A DNA stretch of 64,000 nt from Pelomonas aquatica. Lineage in GTDB: Bacteria > Pseudomonadota > Gammaproteobacteria > Burkholderiales > Burkholderiaceae_C. Of this stretch, positions 52,781-60,127 are shown one piece after another (positions within the stretch are counted from its first letter, which is position 1; each line of letters opens with the position of its first letter). Both the position numbers and the translations under genes were made by a program. The stretch covers positions 248,001 through 312,000 of the forward strand of contig NZ_JAPPUW010000001.1 in NCBI RefSeq assembly GCF_026712205.1. Reading direction: 5' to 3'. The notes under the pieces were generated by a model. That model was not told the DNA's origin and searched no databases. It saw only the letters and a program-made list of their open reading frames with translations.

Positions 52781-54280
52781 TCACCCTTTCAGCGTCTGCT
52801 CAAGGACGTGCAGCTGCTGATTCAGCTCGGTGTTCTTCTGGCGCTCGCCGCCGATCTTGCGCACCGCGTGCAGCACGGTCGTGTGGTCGCGGCCGCCGAA
52901 CAGCTCGCCGATCTCGGGCAGGCTCTTCTGCGTCAGTTCCTTGGCCAGGTACATCGCGATCTGGCGCGGCCGGGCGATGCTGGCCGGGCGCTTCTTGGAG
53001 TACATGTCGGCGACCTTGATCTTGTAGAAGTCGGCCACCGTCTTCTGGATGTTCTCCACGCCGATCTGGCGGTTCTGGATGGACAGCAGATCCTTCAGCG
53101 CCTCGCGGGCCAGTGTGATGCTGATCTCCTTGTGCGAGAACTTGGCATAGGCCAGCACCTTGCGCAGCGCGCCCTCCAGCTCGCGCACGTTGGCGCGCAC
53201 GTTCTTGGCGACGAAGAAGGCCACGTCCTCGGGCATCGGCGTGCCCTCGGCGTCGGCCTTCTTGATCAGGATGGCGACGCGCATCTCCAGCTCGGGCGGC
53301 TCGATGGCGACGGTCAGGCCGGCGTCGAAGCGCGAGGTCAGGCGCTCGTCGATGTCCACCAGCCCCTTGGGGTAGGTGTCCGACGTCATGATGATGTGGG
53401 CCTTCTTGGCCAGCAGCGCCTCGAAGGCGTTGAAGAACTCTTCCTGCGTGCGGTCCTTGCCGGCGAAGAACTGCACGTCGTCGATCAGCAGCAGGTCCAG
53501 CGAGTGGTACTTGGCCTTCAGCTCGTCGAAGGTCTTGCGCTGGTAGTTCTTGACGACGTCGGAGATGAACTGCTCGGCGTGCAGATAGAGCACGCGGGCG
53601 TCCGGCCTGTCCTTCAGCAGCGCATTGCCGACCGCGTGGATCAAATGGGTCTTGCCCAGGCCGACGCCGCCGTAGATGAACAGCGGGTTGTAGGTCACGC
53701 CCGGCGCGCCGGCCACGTGCAGGGCTGCCGTGCGGGCCATCTGGTTGGCGCGGCCGGGCACCAGGGTGTCGAAGGTGAGCTGCGGGTTGATGCGGTGCCG
53801 GCTGGCGGCCGGCGCCTGCGAAGGCAGCACGACCGCCGCCGCGGCCGGCTGGACGACCGGGCGCAGCGCGGCGCTCGGCTCGGCCGGCAGCACCGACAGC
53901 TGCTGAGGCGCCGGTGCGGCCGGCACGGCGATGGGCGCCGCCGACGGCTCGCGCGCGGCCAGGGCCAGCTCCAGCCGCGTCGGGCGGCCGGCCAGCTCGG
54001 TCAGGATGGCCTCGATGCGGGCCGCGTACTGGCGGCGGATCCAGTCGCGCTTGAAGTGGTTGGGCACCTTCAGCGTCGCGACGAGGGCGCTCTCGGGCGC
54101 GCCCTCGCCGGCCAGCGTGGCCGGCGGCAGCGGGCGGATCCAGGTGTTGAACTGCTGCTCGGGCAGCTCGGTGGCCAGGCGCTCGCAGCCGCGACGCCAG
54201 AGGTCCGATGCCCAGTCCGCCGATTCCATGCCAGTTGCCAAGGGCCGCACCCTGTCCACCCCGTGTTCTTCTTCGCTCAT
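52781..54280 (-). CDS. dnaA: Chromosomal replication initiator DnaA
   Basis: A 499-residue initiator. Domain I is at residues 20-110 ([13 protein letters not shown]), then comes an Ala/Pro-rich linker. The AAA+ domain has Walker [10 protein letters not shown], Walker [11 protein letters not shown] and ASRFDAGL-type sensor residues. Domain IV carries the DNA-binding signature ([29 protein letters not shown]). The first 17 residues before MESADWAS are not conserved, so a start at that ATG is possible. Confidence 0.97.
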   Translation of the reverse strand: MSEEEHGVDRVRPLATGMESADWASDLWRRGCERLATELPEQQFNTWIRPLPPATLAGEGAPESALVATLKVPNHFKRDWIRRQYAARIEAILTELAGRPTRLELALAAREPSAAPIAVPAAPAPQQLSVLPAEPSAALRPVVQPAAAAVVLPSQAPAASRHRINPQLTFDTLVPGRANQMARTAALHVAGAPGVTYNPLFIYGGVGLGKTHLIHAVGNALLKDRPDARVLYLHAEQFISDVVKNYQRKTFDELKAKYHSLDLLLIDDVQFFAGKDRTQEEFFNAFEALLAKKAHIIMTSDTYPKGLVDIDERLTSRFDAGLTVAIEPPELEMRVAILIKKADAEGTPMPEDVAFFVAKNVRANVRELEGALRKVLAYAKFSHKEISITLAREALKDLLSIQNRQIGVENIQKTVADFYKIKVADMYSKKRPASIARPRQIAMYLAKELTQKSLPEIGELFGGRDHTTVLHAVRKIGGERQKNTELNQQLHVLEQTLKG

Positions 54281-54543
54281 TGTGGAAAACTTGTTCTCGA
54301 GCGGCCGGATTGTACGGAATCGGCGCGCCCGAAATGCGGGTTATCCACAGAATTTGGACGGGGGTCAATCCCTGGCAAACCCGGCTTGAGGCCGGCGACT
54401 TATTGACCGCGGCAGCGGCATCTGCTGTAATCACGGGTTTTCGCGCATTGCGACTGGCGTCAAGCCAGGATCGCCTGCGCTTTTTCGCCGGGCGCCAACC
54501 GCTGTGCCGGGCCTGCACAAACCCTCAAGAGAGGTTGTTCACC
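54281..54543. other. Candidate replication origin region between dnaA and rpmH
   Basis: The 263-base divergent region holds a perfect DnaA box TTATCCACA at 54341-54349 and a near box on the other strand, TGTGGAAAA, at 54281-54289. More box-like sites lie in rnpA. Gene order (dnaN-dnaA / rpmH-rnpA) is the usual origin context. Only one perfect box and no clear AT-rich unwinding zone are seen, so oriC itself could extend into neighbouring genes. Confidence 0.45.
54403..54431 (+). promoter_or_regulatory. Sigma-70 promoter of the rpmH operon
   Basis: TTGACC (54403-54408) and TGTAAT (54426-54431) each match consensus in five of six positions and are spaced exactly 17 bases. Transcription should begin near 54438, about 105 bases before the rpmH ATG. 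Confidence 0.7.
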
Positions 54544-54678
54544 ATGAAGCGTACCTACCAAGCCTCCAAGACCCGCCGCGCCCGCACCCACGGTTTCCTC
54601 GTGCGCATGAAGACGCGTGGCGGCCGTGCCGTCATCGCCGCCCGCCGCGCCAAGGGCCGCAAGCGCCTGGCCGTCTAA
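54544..54678 (+). CDS. rpmH: 50S ribosomal protein L34
   Basis: A 44-residue, highly basic ribosomal protein with the invariant start [18 protein letters not shown] and end AKGRKRLAV. An AGAGAGG ribosome site lies upstream. It heads the rpmH-rnpA-yidD-yidC operon. Confidence 0.98.
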   Translation: MKRTYQASKTRRARTHGFLVRMKTRGGRAVIAARRAKGRKRLAV

Positions 54679-54723
54679 GCCGCGCGACGGCGCCCGAGTG
54701 CGTCGTCAGCCTCCGGGCACCCG

Positions 54724-55218
54724 ATGATCGGCAAGCTGCAACGCCCGGTGGACTTCGAGCGCGTGCTCGGCCGCCAGAGCCGGGCGCGCAGCGCGCATTT
54801 CGCGTTGCATCATCTCTCGGCCAATCCGGCGCCCAGCGCCTGGCATGCCGCCAAGTTGCGCACAGCCCCGGCCGAGTTATCAACAGGCGACGCACAGCCT
54901 GCCCACAGCGTTGTGGAACATGACCCGCCTCGCGTGCCTTCGGTTGAAGTCGAAGGCTGCTGGGTGGGCATCGTCGTGCCCAAGCGGCATGCGAAGCGCT
55001 CGGTGACGCGCCAGCTCTTGAAGCGCCAGATTCGCGCCGCATTTGCCGAGCGCCCCGGCATGCCGCCGGGTTTGTGGGTCGTCCGCTTGCGTTCACCATT
55101 CGATCGCCAGAAATTCCCCAGCGCCGCCTCCGACGCCCTGCGCGCCGCGGCCCGCGCCGAACTGGCGCAGCTGCTGGACCGCGCGCTGAAGCCGTCCAAG
55201 CCCGGGGCACCGCAATGA
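54724..55218 (+). CDS. rnpA: Ribonuclease P protein component
   Basis: The protein subunit of RNase P, which trims tRNA 5' ends. The conserved RNR-type motif is VVPKRHAKRSVTRQLLKRQIR, and the N-terminal FERVLGR fits. At 164 residues it is longer than the usual 115-130: residues about 32-75 form an extra low-complexity linker. The DNA of this linker holds DnaA-box-like sites. The 3' end overlaps yidD by four bases. Confidence 0.95.
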   Translation: MIGKLQRPVDFERVLGRQSRARSAHFALHHLSANPAPSAWHAAKLRTAPAELSTGDAQPAHSVVEHDPPRVPSVEVEGCWVGIVVPKRHAKRSVTRQLLKRQIRAAFAERPGMPPGLWVVRLRSPFDRQKFPSAASDALRAAARAELAQLLDRALKPSKPGAPQ

Positions 55219-55529
55219 CGCCGAACTGGCCCGCCCGCGCGCTGATGGCCCTGGTGCGCGGCTACCGGCTGCTGCTCAGCCCCTGGCTGGGCAACGCCTG
55301 CCGCTTCGAGCCGACCTGCTCGCGCTACTCCTTGCAGGCGCTGCAACAACACGGCGCGCTGGCCGGCAGCTACCTGACCGTGCACCGCATCCTGCGCTGC
55401 AACCCGTGGTGCGACGGCGGGCACGACGCCGTGCCCGACAATCCGCCGCGGCTGTTTTCACGCCTGCTCTCCCCCTCCATGGCGCGCGCTGGCGCGTCGC
55501 CTTCCTCGTCCGAGTCTTCCCATGACTGA
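55215..55529 (+). CDS. yidD: Membrane protein insertion efficiency factor YidD
   Basis: A 104-residue protein with the family core YRLLLSPWLGNACRFEPTCSRY and ILRCNPWCDGGHDAVP, including the conserved cysteines and an amphipathic N-terminal helix. It assists YidC. The ATG at 55215 overlaps the rnpA stop, and the 3' end overlaps yidC by eight bases. The last 20 residues are Ser-rich and not conserved. Confidence 0.95.
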   Translation: MTPNWPARALMALVRGYRLLLSPWLGNACRFEPTCSRYSLQALQQHGALAGSYLTVHRILRCNPWCDGGHDAVPDNPPRLFSRLLSPSMARAGASPSSSESSHD

Positions 55530-57243
55530 TATTCGCCGCACCGTGCTGTGGGTGGTGTTCACGATGTCCCTCGTCCTGCTCTGGGACGGTTGGCAAAAGC
55601 ACAACGGGCATCCCTCGATGTTCAGCCCCGCGCCCAAGGCCGTGTCCTCGTCGGCGCCGGCCGCGCCTGCCTCCGGCGGCGGCGTGCCGGCGGCCACCGC
55701 GACCGCGGCCGGCCAGGCGCCCGCGGTGGCGGCCAATCCGGCAGCGGCCGCGTCCGAGAAGATCACCATCCACACCGACGTGCTCAACGTCACCGTCGAC
55801 ACGCTGGGCGGCGACATCGTGCGCGCCGAGCTGCCGCACTACCTGACCTCGCCCGACCCGACGGTGACCGACCAGCTGCTGCAGATGGTGCATCTGCAGA
55901 AGAAGCCGGAGTTCATGCCCCAGCCCGTCGTGCTGTTCAACGAGGCCCAGCACTACCGCGCCCAGACCGGCCTGGTCGGCGGCCCGGCAGCCCTGCCCAC
56001 GCACAACACGCCGATGACGGCCGTGGCCGGCGAGCGCGAGCTCAAGGCCGGCCAGGAAGAGATCAAGCTGCGCCTGGAGTCGGCCGAGGTCGGCGGCGTC
56101 AAGCTGGTCAAGACCTTCACGTTCAAGCGCGGCGCCTACACGGTGGGCGTCACGCACGAGGTCGTCAACGTCGGCAGCGCACCGGTCACGCCCCAGGTCT
56201 ATCTGCAGCTGGTGCGCGACGGCAGCCACGTCACCGGCGGCGCCGCCTTCACGCCCAGCTTCACCGGCCCGGCGGTCTACAACGACAAGACCAAGTTCCA
56301 GACCCTGAAGTTCGAGGACATCGACAAGGGCAAGGTCGACATCGACAAGCAGGCCAACGACGGCTGGGTCGCGATGATCCAGCACTACTTCGCCAGCGCC
56401 TGGCTGGTCAACGAGGCCGGCAGCCGCGAGTTCTTCGTGCGCAAGCTGCCCGGCCAGGCCGGCGTGGTGGGCGACACCTATGCCAGCGGCATGGTGTTCA
56501 CGCTGCCCACGCTGGCGCCCGGCGCCAGCACCACCCAGCAGGCCACGCTCTTCGCCGGCCCGCAGGAGGAGAACAAGCTCGCCGCACTGGCCCCCGGCCT
56601 GGAGCGCGTGAAGGACTACGGCAAGCTGACCATCCTGGCCGAGCCGCTGTTCTGGCTGCTGGACAAGATCCACGGCGTGCTGGGCAACTGGGGCTGGACC
56701 ATCGTCGCCCTGGTCGTGCTGCTGAAGATCGCGTTGTACTGGCTCAACGCCAGCGCCTACAAGTCCATGGCCAAGATGAAGGCCGTCGCGCCGCGCATCA
56801 ACGAGATGAAGGAGCGCCTGAAGGACAAGCCGCAGGAAATGCAGCAGGAGATGATGAAGATCTACCGCGAGGAGAAGGTCAACCCCATCGGCGGCTGCCT
56901 GCCCATCTTCCTGCAGATGCCCATCTTCATGGCGCTGTACTGGGTGCTGCTGTCCACCGTCGAGATGCGCCAGGCGCCCTGGGCGCTGTGGATCACCGAC
57001 CTGTCGGTGCGCGACCCCTACTTCATCCTGCCGCTGCTGATGATGGCGTCCAGCCTGTTCCAGGTCTGGCTCAACCCTCCGGCCCAGGACCCGATGCAGC
57101 AGAAGATGATGTGGATCATGCCGGTGGCCTTCGGCATCATGTTCTTCGTGTTCCCGTCCGGCCTGGTGCTGTACTGGCTGACGAACAACATCCTGTCCAT
57201 CGCCCAGCAGTGGCTCATCAACAAAAGGCTGGGCGTGAACTGA
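55522..57243 (+). CDS. yidC: Membrane protein insertase YidC
   Basis: A 573-residue insertase: an N-terminal helix (residues 5-22), an Ala/Pro-rich linker, a large periplasmic beta domain to about residue 360, and five C-terminal helices with the conserved Arg groove. KSMAKMKAVAPRINEMKERLKDKPQEM marks the cytoplasmic coiled hairpin, cited here as KSMAKMKAV and the following segment. The last residues NKRLGVN are not strongly basic. A terminator follows. Confidence 0.97.
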   Translation: MTDIRRTVLWVVFTMSLVLLWDGWQKHNGHPSMFSPAPKAVSSSAPAAPASGGGVPAATATAAGQAPAVAANPAAAASEKITIHTDVLNVTVDTLGGDIVRAELPHYLTSPDPTVTDQLLQMVHLQKKPEFMPQPVVLFNEAQHYRAQTGLVGGPAALPTHNTPMTAVAGERELKAGQEEIKLRLESAEVGGVKLVKTFTFKRGAYTVGVTHEVVNVGSAPVTPQVYLQLVRDGSHVTGGAAFTPSFTGPAVYNDKTKFQTLKFEDIDKGKVDIDKQANDGWVAMIQHYFASAWLVNEAGSREFFVRKLPGQAGVVGDTYASGMVFTLPTLAPGASTTQQATLFAGPQEENKLAALAPGLERVKDYGKLTILAEPLFWLLDKIHGVLGNWGWTIVALVVLLKIALYWLNASAYKSMAKMKAVAPRINEMKERLKDKPQEMQQEMMKIYREEKVNPIGGCLPIFLQMPIFMALYWVLLSTVEMRQAPWALWITDLSVRDPYFILPLLMMASSLFQVWLNPPAQDPMQQKMMWIMPVAFGIMFFVFPSGLVLYWLTNNILSIAQQWLINKRLGVN

Positions 57244-57260
57244 TTCACACCCCCCGAACG

Positions 57261-57285
57261 AGCCCCCGCACGCGGGGGCTTTTTT
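57261..57285 (+). terminator. Intrinsic terminator of the rpmH-yidC operon
   Basis: AGCCCCCG pairs with CGGGGGCT across loop CACG, followed by a T-run. It lies 18 bases after the yidC stop. Confidence 0.88.
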
Positions 57286-57414
57286 GCGCCCGCGGTTTGC
57301 CGTTCAATGGCGCCGCGGGGCAGAGAACACCGGCCCGGACGGGGCTCACGAGAGCGCCCGGACCGGGCCTCCCCCGCGCCACCCCTCTCGCGAAGGGCGG
57401 CGCTTCGGCCAGGT

Positions 57415-58170
57415 TCAGCGCGACGCGCTCGCCAGCAGCCGGCCCTTCCTGTCCAGCAGCTCCAGCTTCACGACCTGCGACCTCACGAGCTTGGCGTTCA
57501 GGTCGGCGTCCTGCGCAAAGGCATAGACGCGCAGCTTCAGCGCGTCGTATTTGTTGACCTTGTCCTCGATCTCGCGGGCGAGGTTCTCGTCGGCCACCGG
57601 CAGGTTGCGCAGCTTCTCGGCGCCGCCGAAGCTGATCTGGTAGCTGCTGTTGTCGTTGTAGTAGAAGCGCGAATCTCCCTTCCAGAACGGCTCCTTGACC
57701 GGGAACTGCTTGCGCTCGAAGTCGTAGTGCTCGATCAGGTTGCCCTCGGCCTCCCAGATCAGATAGCGATGCTCGCCGGCGGCGGCGATCTCGGCCTTCA
57801 CGCGCGGCTCCAGCACCTTCAGGATGTCCTGGCGCTTGAAGCCGTCCTGCGTGGCGCGGTAGTCCTGCGACAGCCTCTCGGCCACCTGGCCCATGTCCGC
57901 CGGCAGGCCGGACACCGCGTAGTACAGATACATCAGCTGGTTGCCCGAGTCGATGAGCTTGTAGGCCGCGGCCGGCGCGGCCGGGTCGGCCTGCGGCAGC
58001 GTGGCGACGCGCTGTGCCTCGGCGGCCTTCTTCAGCGCTTCGGGGTCGCGGGCCTCGGCCAGGCTGGGCGCGGCAGGGCTGGCGGCGGCTTCGTCCTTCT
58101 TGCCGCAGGCGGCCAGCAGGGTCAGCGCCAGCGTGGAGGCGAGCGCGAGCGCGGAAATGCGGAATGTCAT
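57415..58170 (-). CDS. Predicted lipoprotein, function unknown
   Basis: A 251-residue protein with a lipoprotein signal: lipobox LLAAC at about residues 18-22, with Gly-Lys-Lys-Asp after the Cys, which in the Lol rule points to the outer membrane unless Asp is at +2. The rest is soluble, mixed alpha/beta and charged, with SSYQISFGGAEKLRNLP and DKVNKYDALKLRVYAF. I recognise no family with certainty. A GGAG site precedes the ATG. It is 29 bases downstream of the membrane protein gene at 58200 and may share its transcript. Confidence 0.7.
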   Translation of the reverse strand: MTFRISALALASTLALTLLAACGKKDEAAASPAAPSLAEARDPEALKKAAEAQRVATLPQADPAAPAAAYKLIDSGNQLMYLYYAVSGLPADMGQVAERLSQDYRATQDGFKRQDILKVLEPRVKAEIAAAGEHRYLIWEAEGNLIEHYDFERKQFPVKEPFWKGDSRFYYNDNSSYQISFGGAEKLRNLPVADENLAREIEDKVNKYDALKLRVYAFAQDADLNAKLVRSQVVKLELLDRKGRLLASASR

Positions 58171-58199
58171 CGTGAATCTCCGGAGATGTGAATGAGGCG

Positions 58200-59003
58200 T
58201 CAGCGGCGCAGGCGCACCAGCGCAGAGAAGCCCAGCACGAGGGCGGCGGCGACTGACAAATAAAGGCCCAGGCCGAGGCTGATGCTCTTCAGCATCGCGT
58301 CCAGCATCTGGCCGCCGATGTCCTGCATGGCACGGCCCATCGGGTTGCCCAGGCCGCCCATCTGCTTCTGCATCTCGCCGGCCGCGCTCTGAATGCCCCA
58401 GTACAGGCGCGCGGCCTGCAGCAGCATGAACAGCAGCGGCGCGGCCAGGCCGAAGCTGGCGCGGCGGTCGCGCCAGACCAGCGGCAGCAGCGGCGCCAGC
58501 GCGCAGGCCAGCGCCACCACGTTCCAGAAGCCGAAGCCGCCCTGGCCATACTGCATGGCCTCCAGCGCATTGCCGGCCGACAGCAGCTTGACCATGTCCC
58601 AGAAGCTGAAACTCACCGTCTGCGTGCCGATGATGCGCACCGAGATCCAGGCGAACGCGAACCAGCCCAGCCACAGCGCCCCCAGCGCGACGAGCGGCGC
58701 CTTGCCGAACTCGGCCAGCGCGCGGCCCAGCAGCTGCTGCCCGTGGGCCGCCACCTGGCCGGCCGCCTGCGAGGCCATTTCCTTGGCGAGCTGGGCGTCG
58801 TCCACCAGCGCCACGCCGGCCAGTTCGTCGCCGTTCAACTGCACGTCGACGCGCGCGCCCACCGTGGGCGGGCGCTCGGAGCGCCAGTGCTGTTCCAGCG
58901 TGAAGCTGAACTGCCGCCCAGCCACGCTGATGAGGCCGGGGCCGGCCTGGGTGTCACGAAGAATGCTGCCGCGCAGTGCGGCGCTCGGGGACGCAAGGGT
59001 CAT
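58200..59003 (-). CDS. Four-helix membrane protein, function unknown
   Basis: A 267-residue protein. Residues 1-70 look like a small beta-rich domain (ISVAGRQFSFTLEQHW, GARVDVQLNGDELAGV). Membrane helices follow near residues 105-120, 160-180, 188-205 and 240-260. A Gly/Met-rich stretch (MGGLGNPMGRAM) sits before the last helix. The ATG at 59003 is chosen for its perfect AGGAGG site. No known family is recognised. Confidence 0.7.
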   Translation of the reverse strand: MTLASPSAALRGSILRDTQAGPGLISVAGRQFSFTLEQHWRSERPPTVGARVDVQLNGDELAGVALVDDAQLAKEMASQAAGQVAAHGQQLLGRALAEFGKAPLVALGALWLGWFAFAWISVRIIGTQTVSFSFWDMVKLLSAGNALEAMQYGQGGFGFWNVVALACALAPLLPLVWRDRRASFGLAAPLLFMLLQAARLYWGIQSAAGEMQKQMGGLGNPMGRAMQDIGGQMLDAMLKSISLGLGLYLSVAAALVLGFSALVRLRR

Positions 59004-59106
59004 GAAGCCTCCTGAAGTCGGCACCGCGCCGGCAAAGGCGGCGGTGGAGCCCGGCGGGCTCAGCCCTTGTTACGAGATGCGCGGCCGGAAAGCGCCATGG
59101 GATCAA

Positions 59107-60027
59107 TCAGGGGCTGACCCACATCTGCACGATGCCCTTCTCGCGCCCCGACAGGGTCGTGCCGCCCGGCGGCGTGGCCTGCACGACGATCACGTAGCGC
59201 GGCGCCGCGCCGGTGCGAGGCAGGCTGTAGGCATGCATGGCGTAGTTGCCGGTGCCTGAGGTGCTGGGCACGGTGTCACCCGTGGCCGCGTTGAGGGTCA
59301 TGTCGATCCCCGTACCGCCAGCGGCCAGTGCGGCGCCGACGTTGGCGGCCGAGACCGAGAACGCCGCGGCTCCGACGGGTGCCACCGTCAGCGAGCCGTC
59401 GGCGTTCACGACCACGTTGTTGTTGGCCTGCGGCATCGCGCCGGCAATGTCACCCGTCGGATTCGAGCCGGTAAAACTGCAATCCTCGCCCACGTACAGG
59501 CGCGTGCCGGCGGGGATGTCGGTCAGCCGCGCCAGAGGCGTGGCGGTGTTGGCCACCAGGGTCGCCATGCTCTTCGGGTAGGCAGGCACGGTGGCGCCTG
59601 TTGCATCCCAGCTCACGGCCGAACATTGCTGGATCAGCTGTCCATCGGCACCCGGCGCCAGCCAACTCAAGTCGGTGGCTTTGAGAATCGGCGCGCTCAA
59701 CGAGACGCTGCCGGTGCCGAGGGTGATGTCGAGTTCGCCGCCCGCGAGGGCGTTACGGAAGCCAAACGAACTGAAGACCACCGCTCCTTTGGTGGCCGAC
59801 ACCACGGTCACGGGTCCGCTGCCCGGCACGGTCGAGGTGCCGTACAGCGCGTAGATGTCGTAGCGGCTGTAGGGGAAAATGGTGCCGGTCCCGCCAGCGC
59901 TACCGCTGCCGCTGCCGCTGCTGCTGCCGGTGCCGCTGCTACCACTGGTCGAATCGCCCCCGCCGCCACAAGCGCTCAGCACGGCTGCCATCAGCAGGGC
60001 CGCGCCCAGGGTGGAAATCATCTTCAT
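59107..60027 (-). CDS. Predicted lipoprotein with Gly/Ser-rich linker, function unknown
   Basis: A 306-residue protein with lipobox VLSAC near residue 20, then a Gly/Ser-rich flexible linker to about residue 48 (GGGGDSTSGSSGTGS). A soluble beta-rich domain with two further cysteines (QQCSAVSW, EDCSFTG) makes up the rest. The AGGAGA site supports MKMIS at 60027. It lies 100 bases downstream of the Ser/Thr kinase gene, so it may be an outer-membrane member of that regulatory unit. No family is recognised. Confidence 0.7.
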   Translation of the reverse strand: MKMISTLGAALLMAAVLSACGGGGDSTSGSSGTGSSSGSGSGSAGGTGTIFPYSRYDIYALYGTSTVPGSGPVTVVSATKGAVVFSSFGFRNALAGGELDITLGTGSVSLSAPILKATDLSWLAPGADGQLIQQCSAVSWDATGATVPAYPKSMATLVANTATPLARLTDIPAGTRLYVGEDCSFTGSNPTGDIAGAMPQANNNVVVNADGSLTVAPVGAAAFSVSAANVGAALAAGGTGIDMTLNAATGDTVPSTSGTGNYAMHAYSLPRTGAAPRYVIVVQATPPGGTTLSGREKGIVQMWVSP

Positions 60028-60127
60028 TGCCAGTTCTCCTTGATTGCGCAATGCGCCCCGTGCGGTCGTGCCGGGGCCTCCATGCGCATTGACGAGAACG
60101 GGCGCCGAAAAGCGCCACAGGCGCCGG

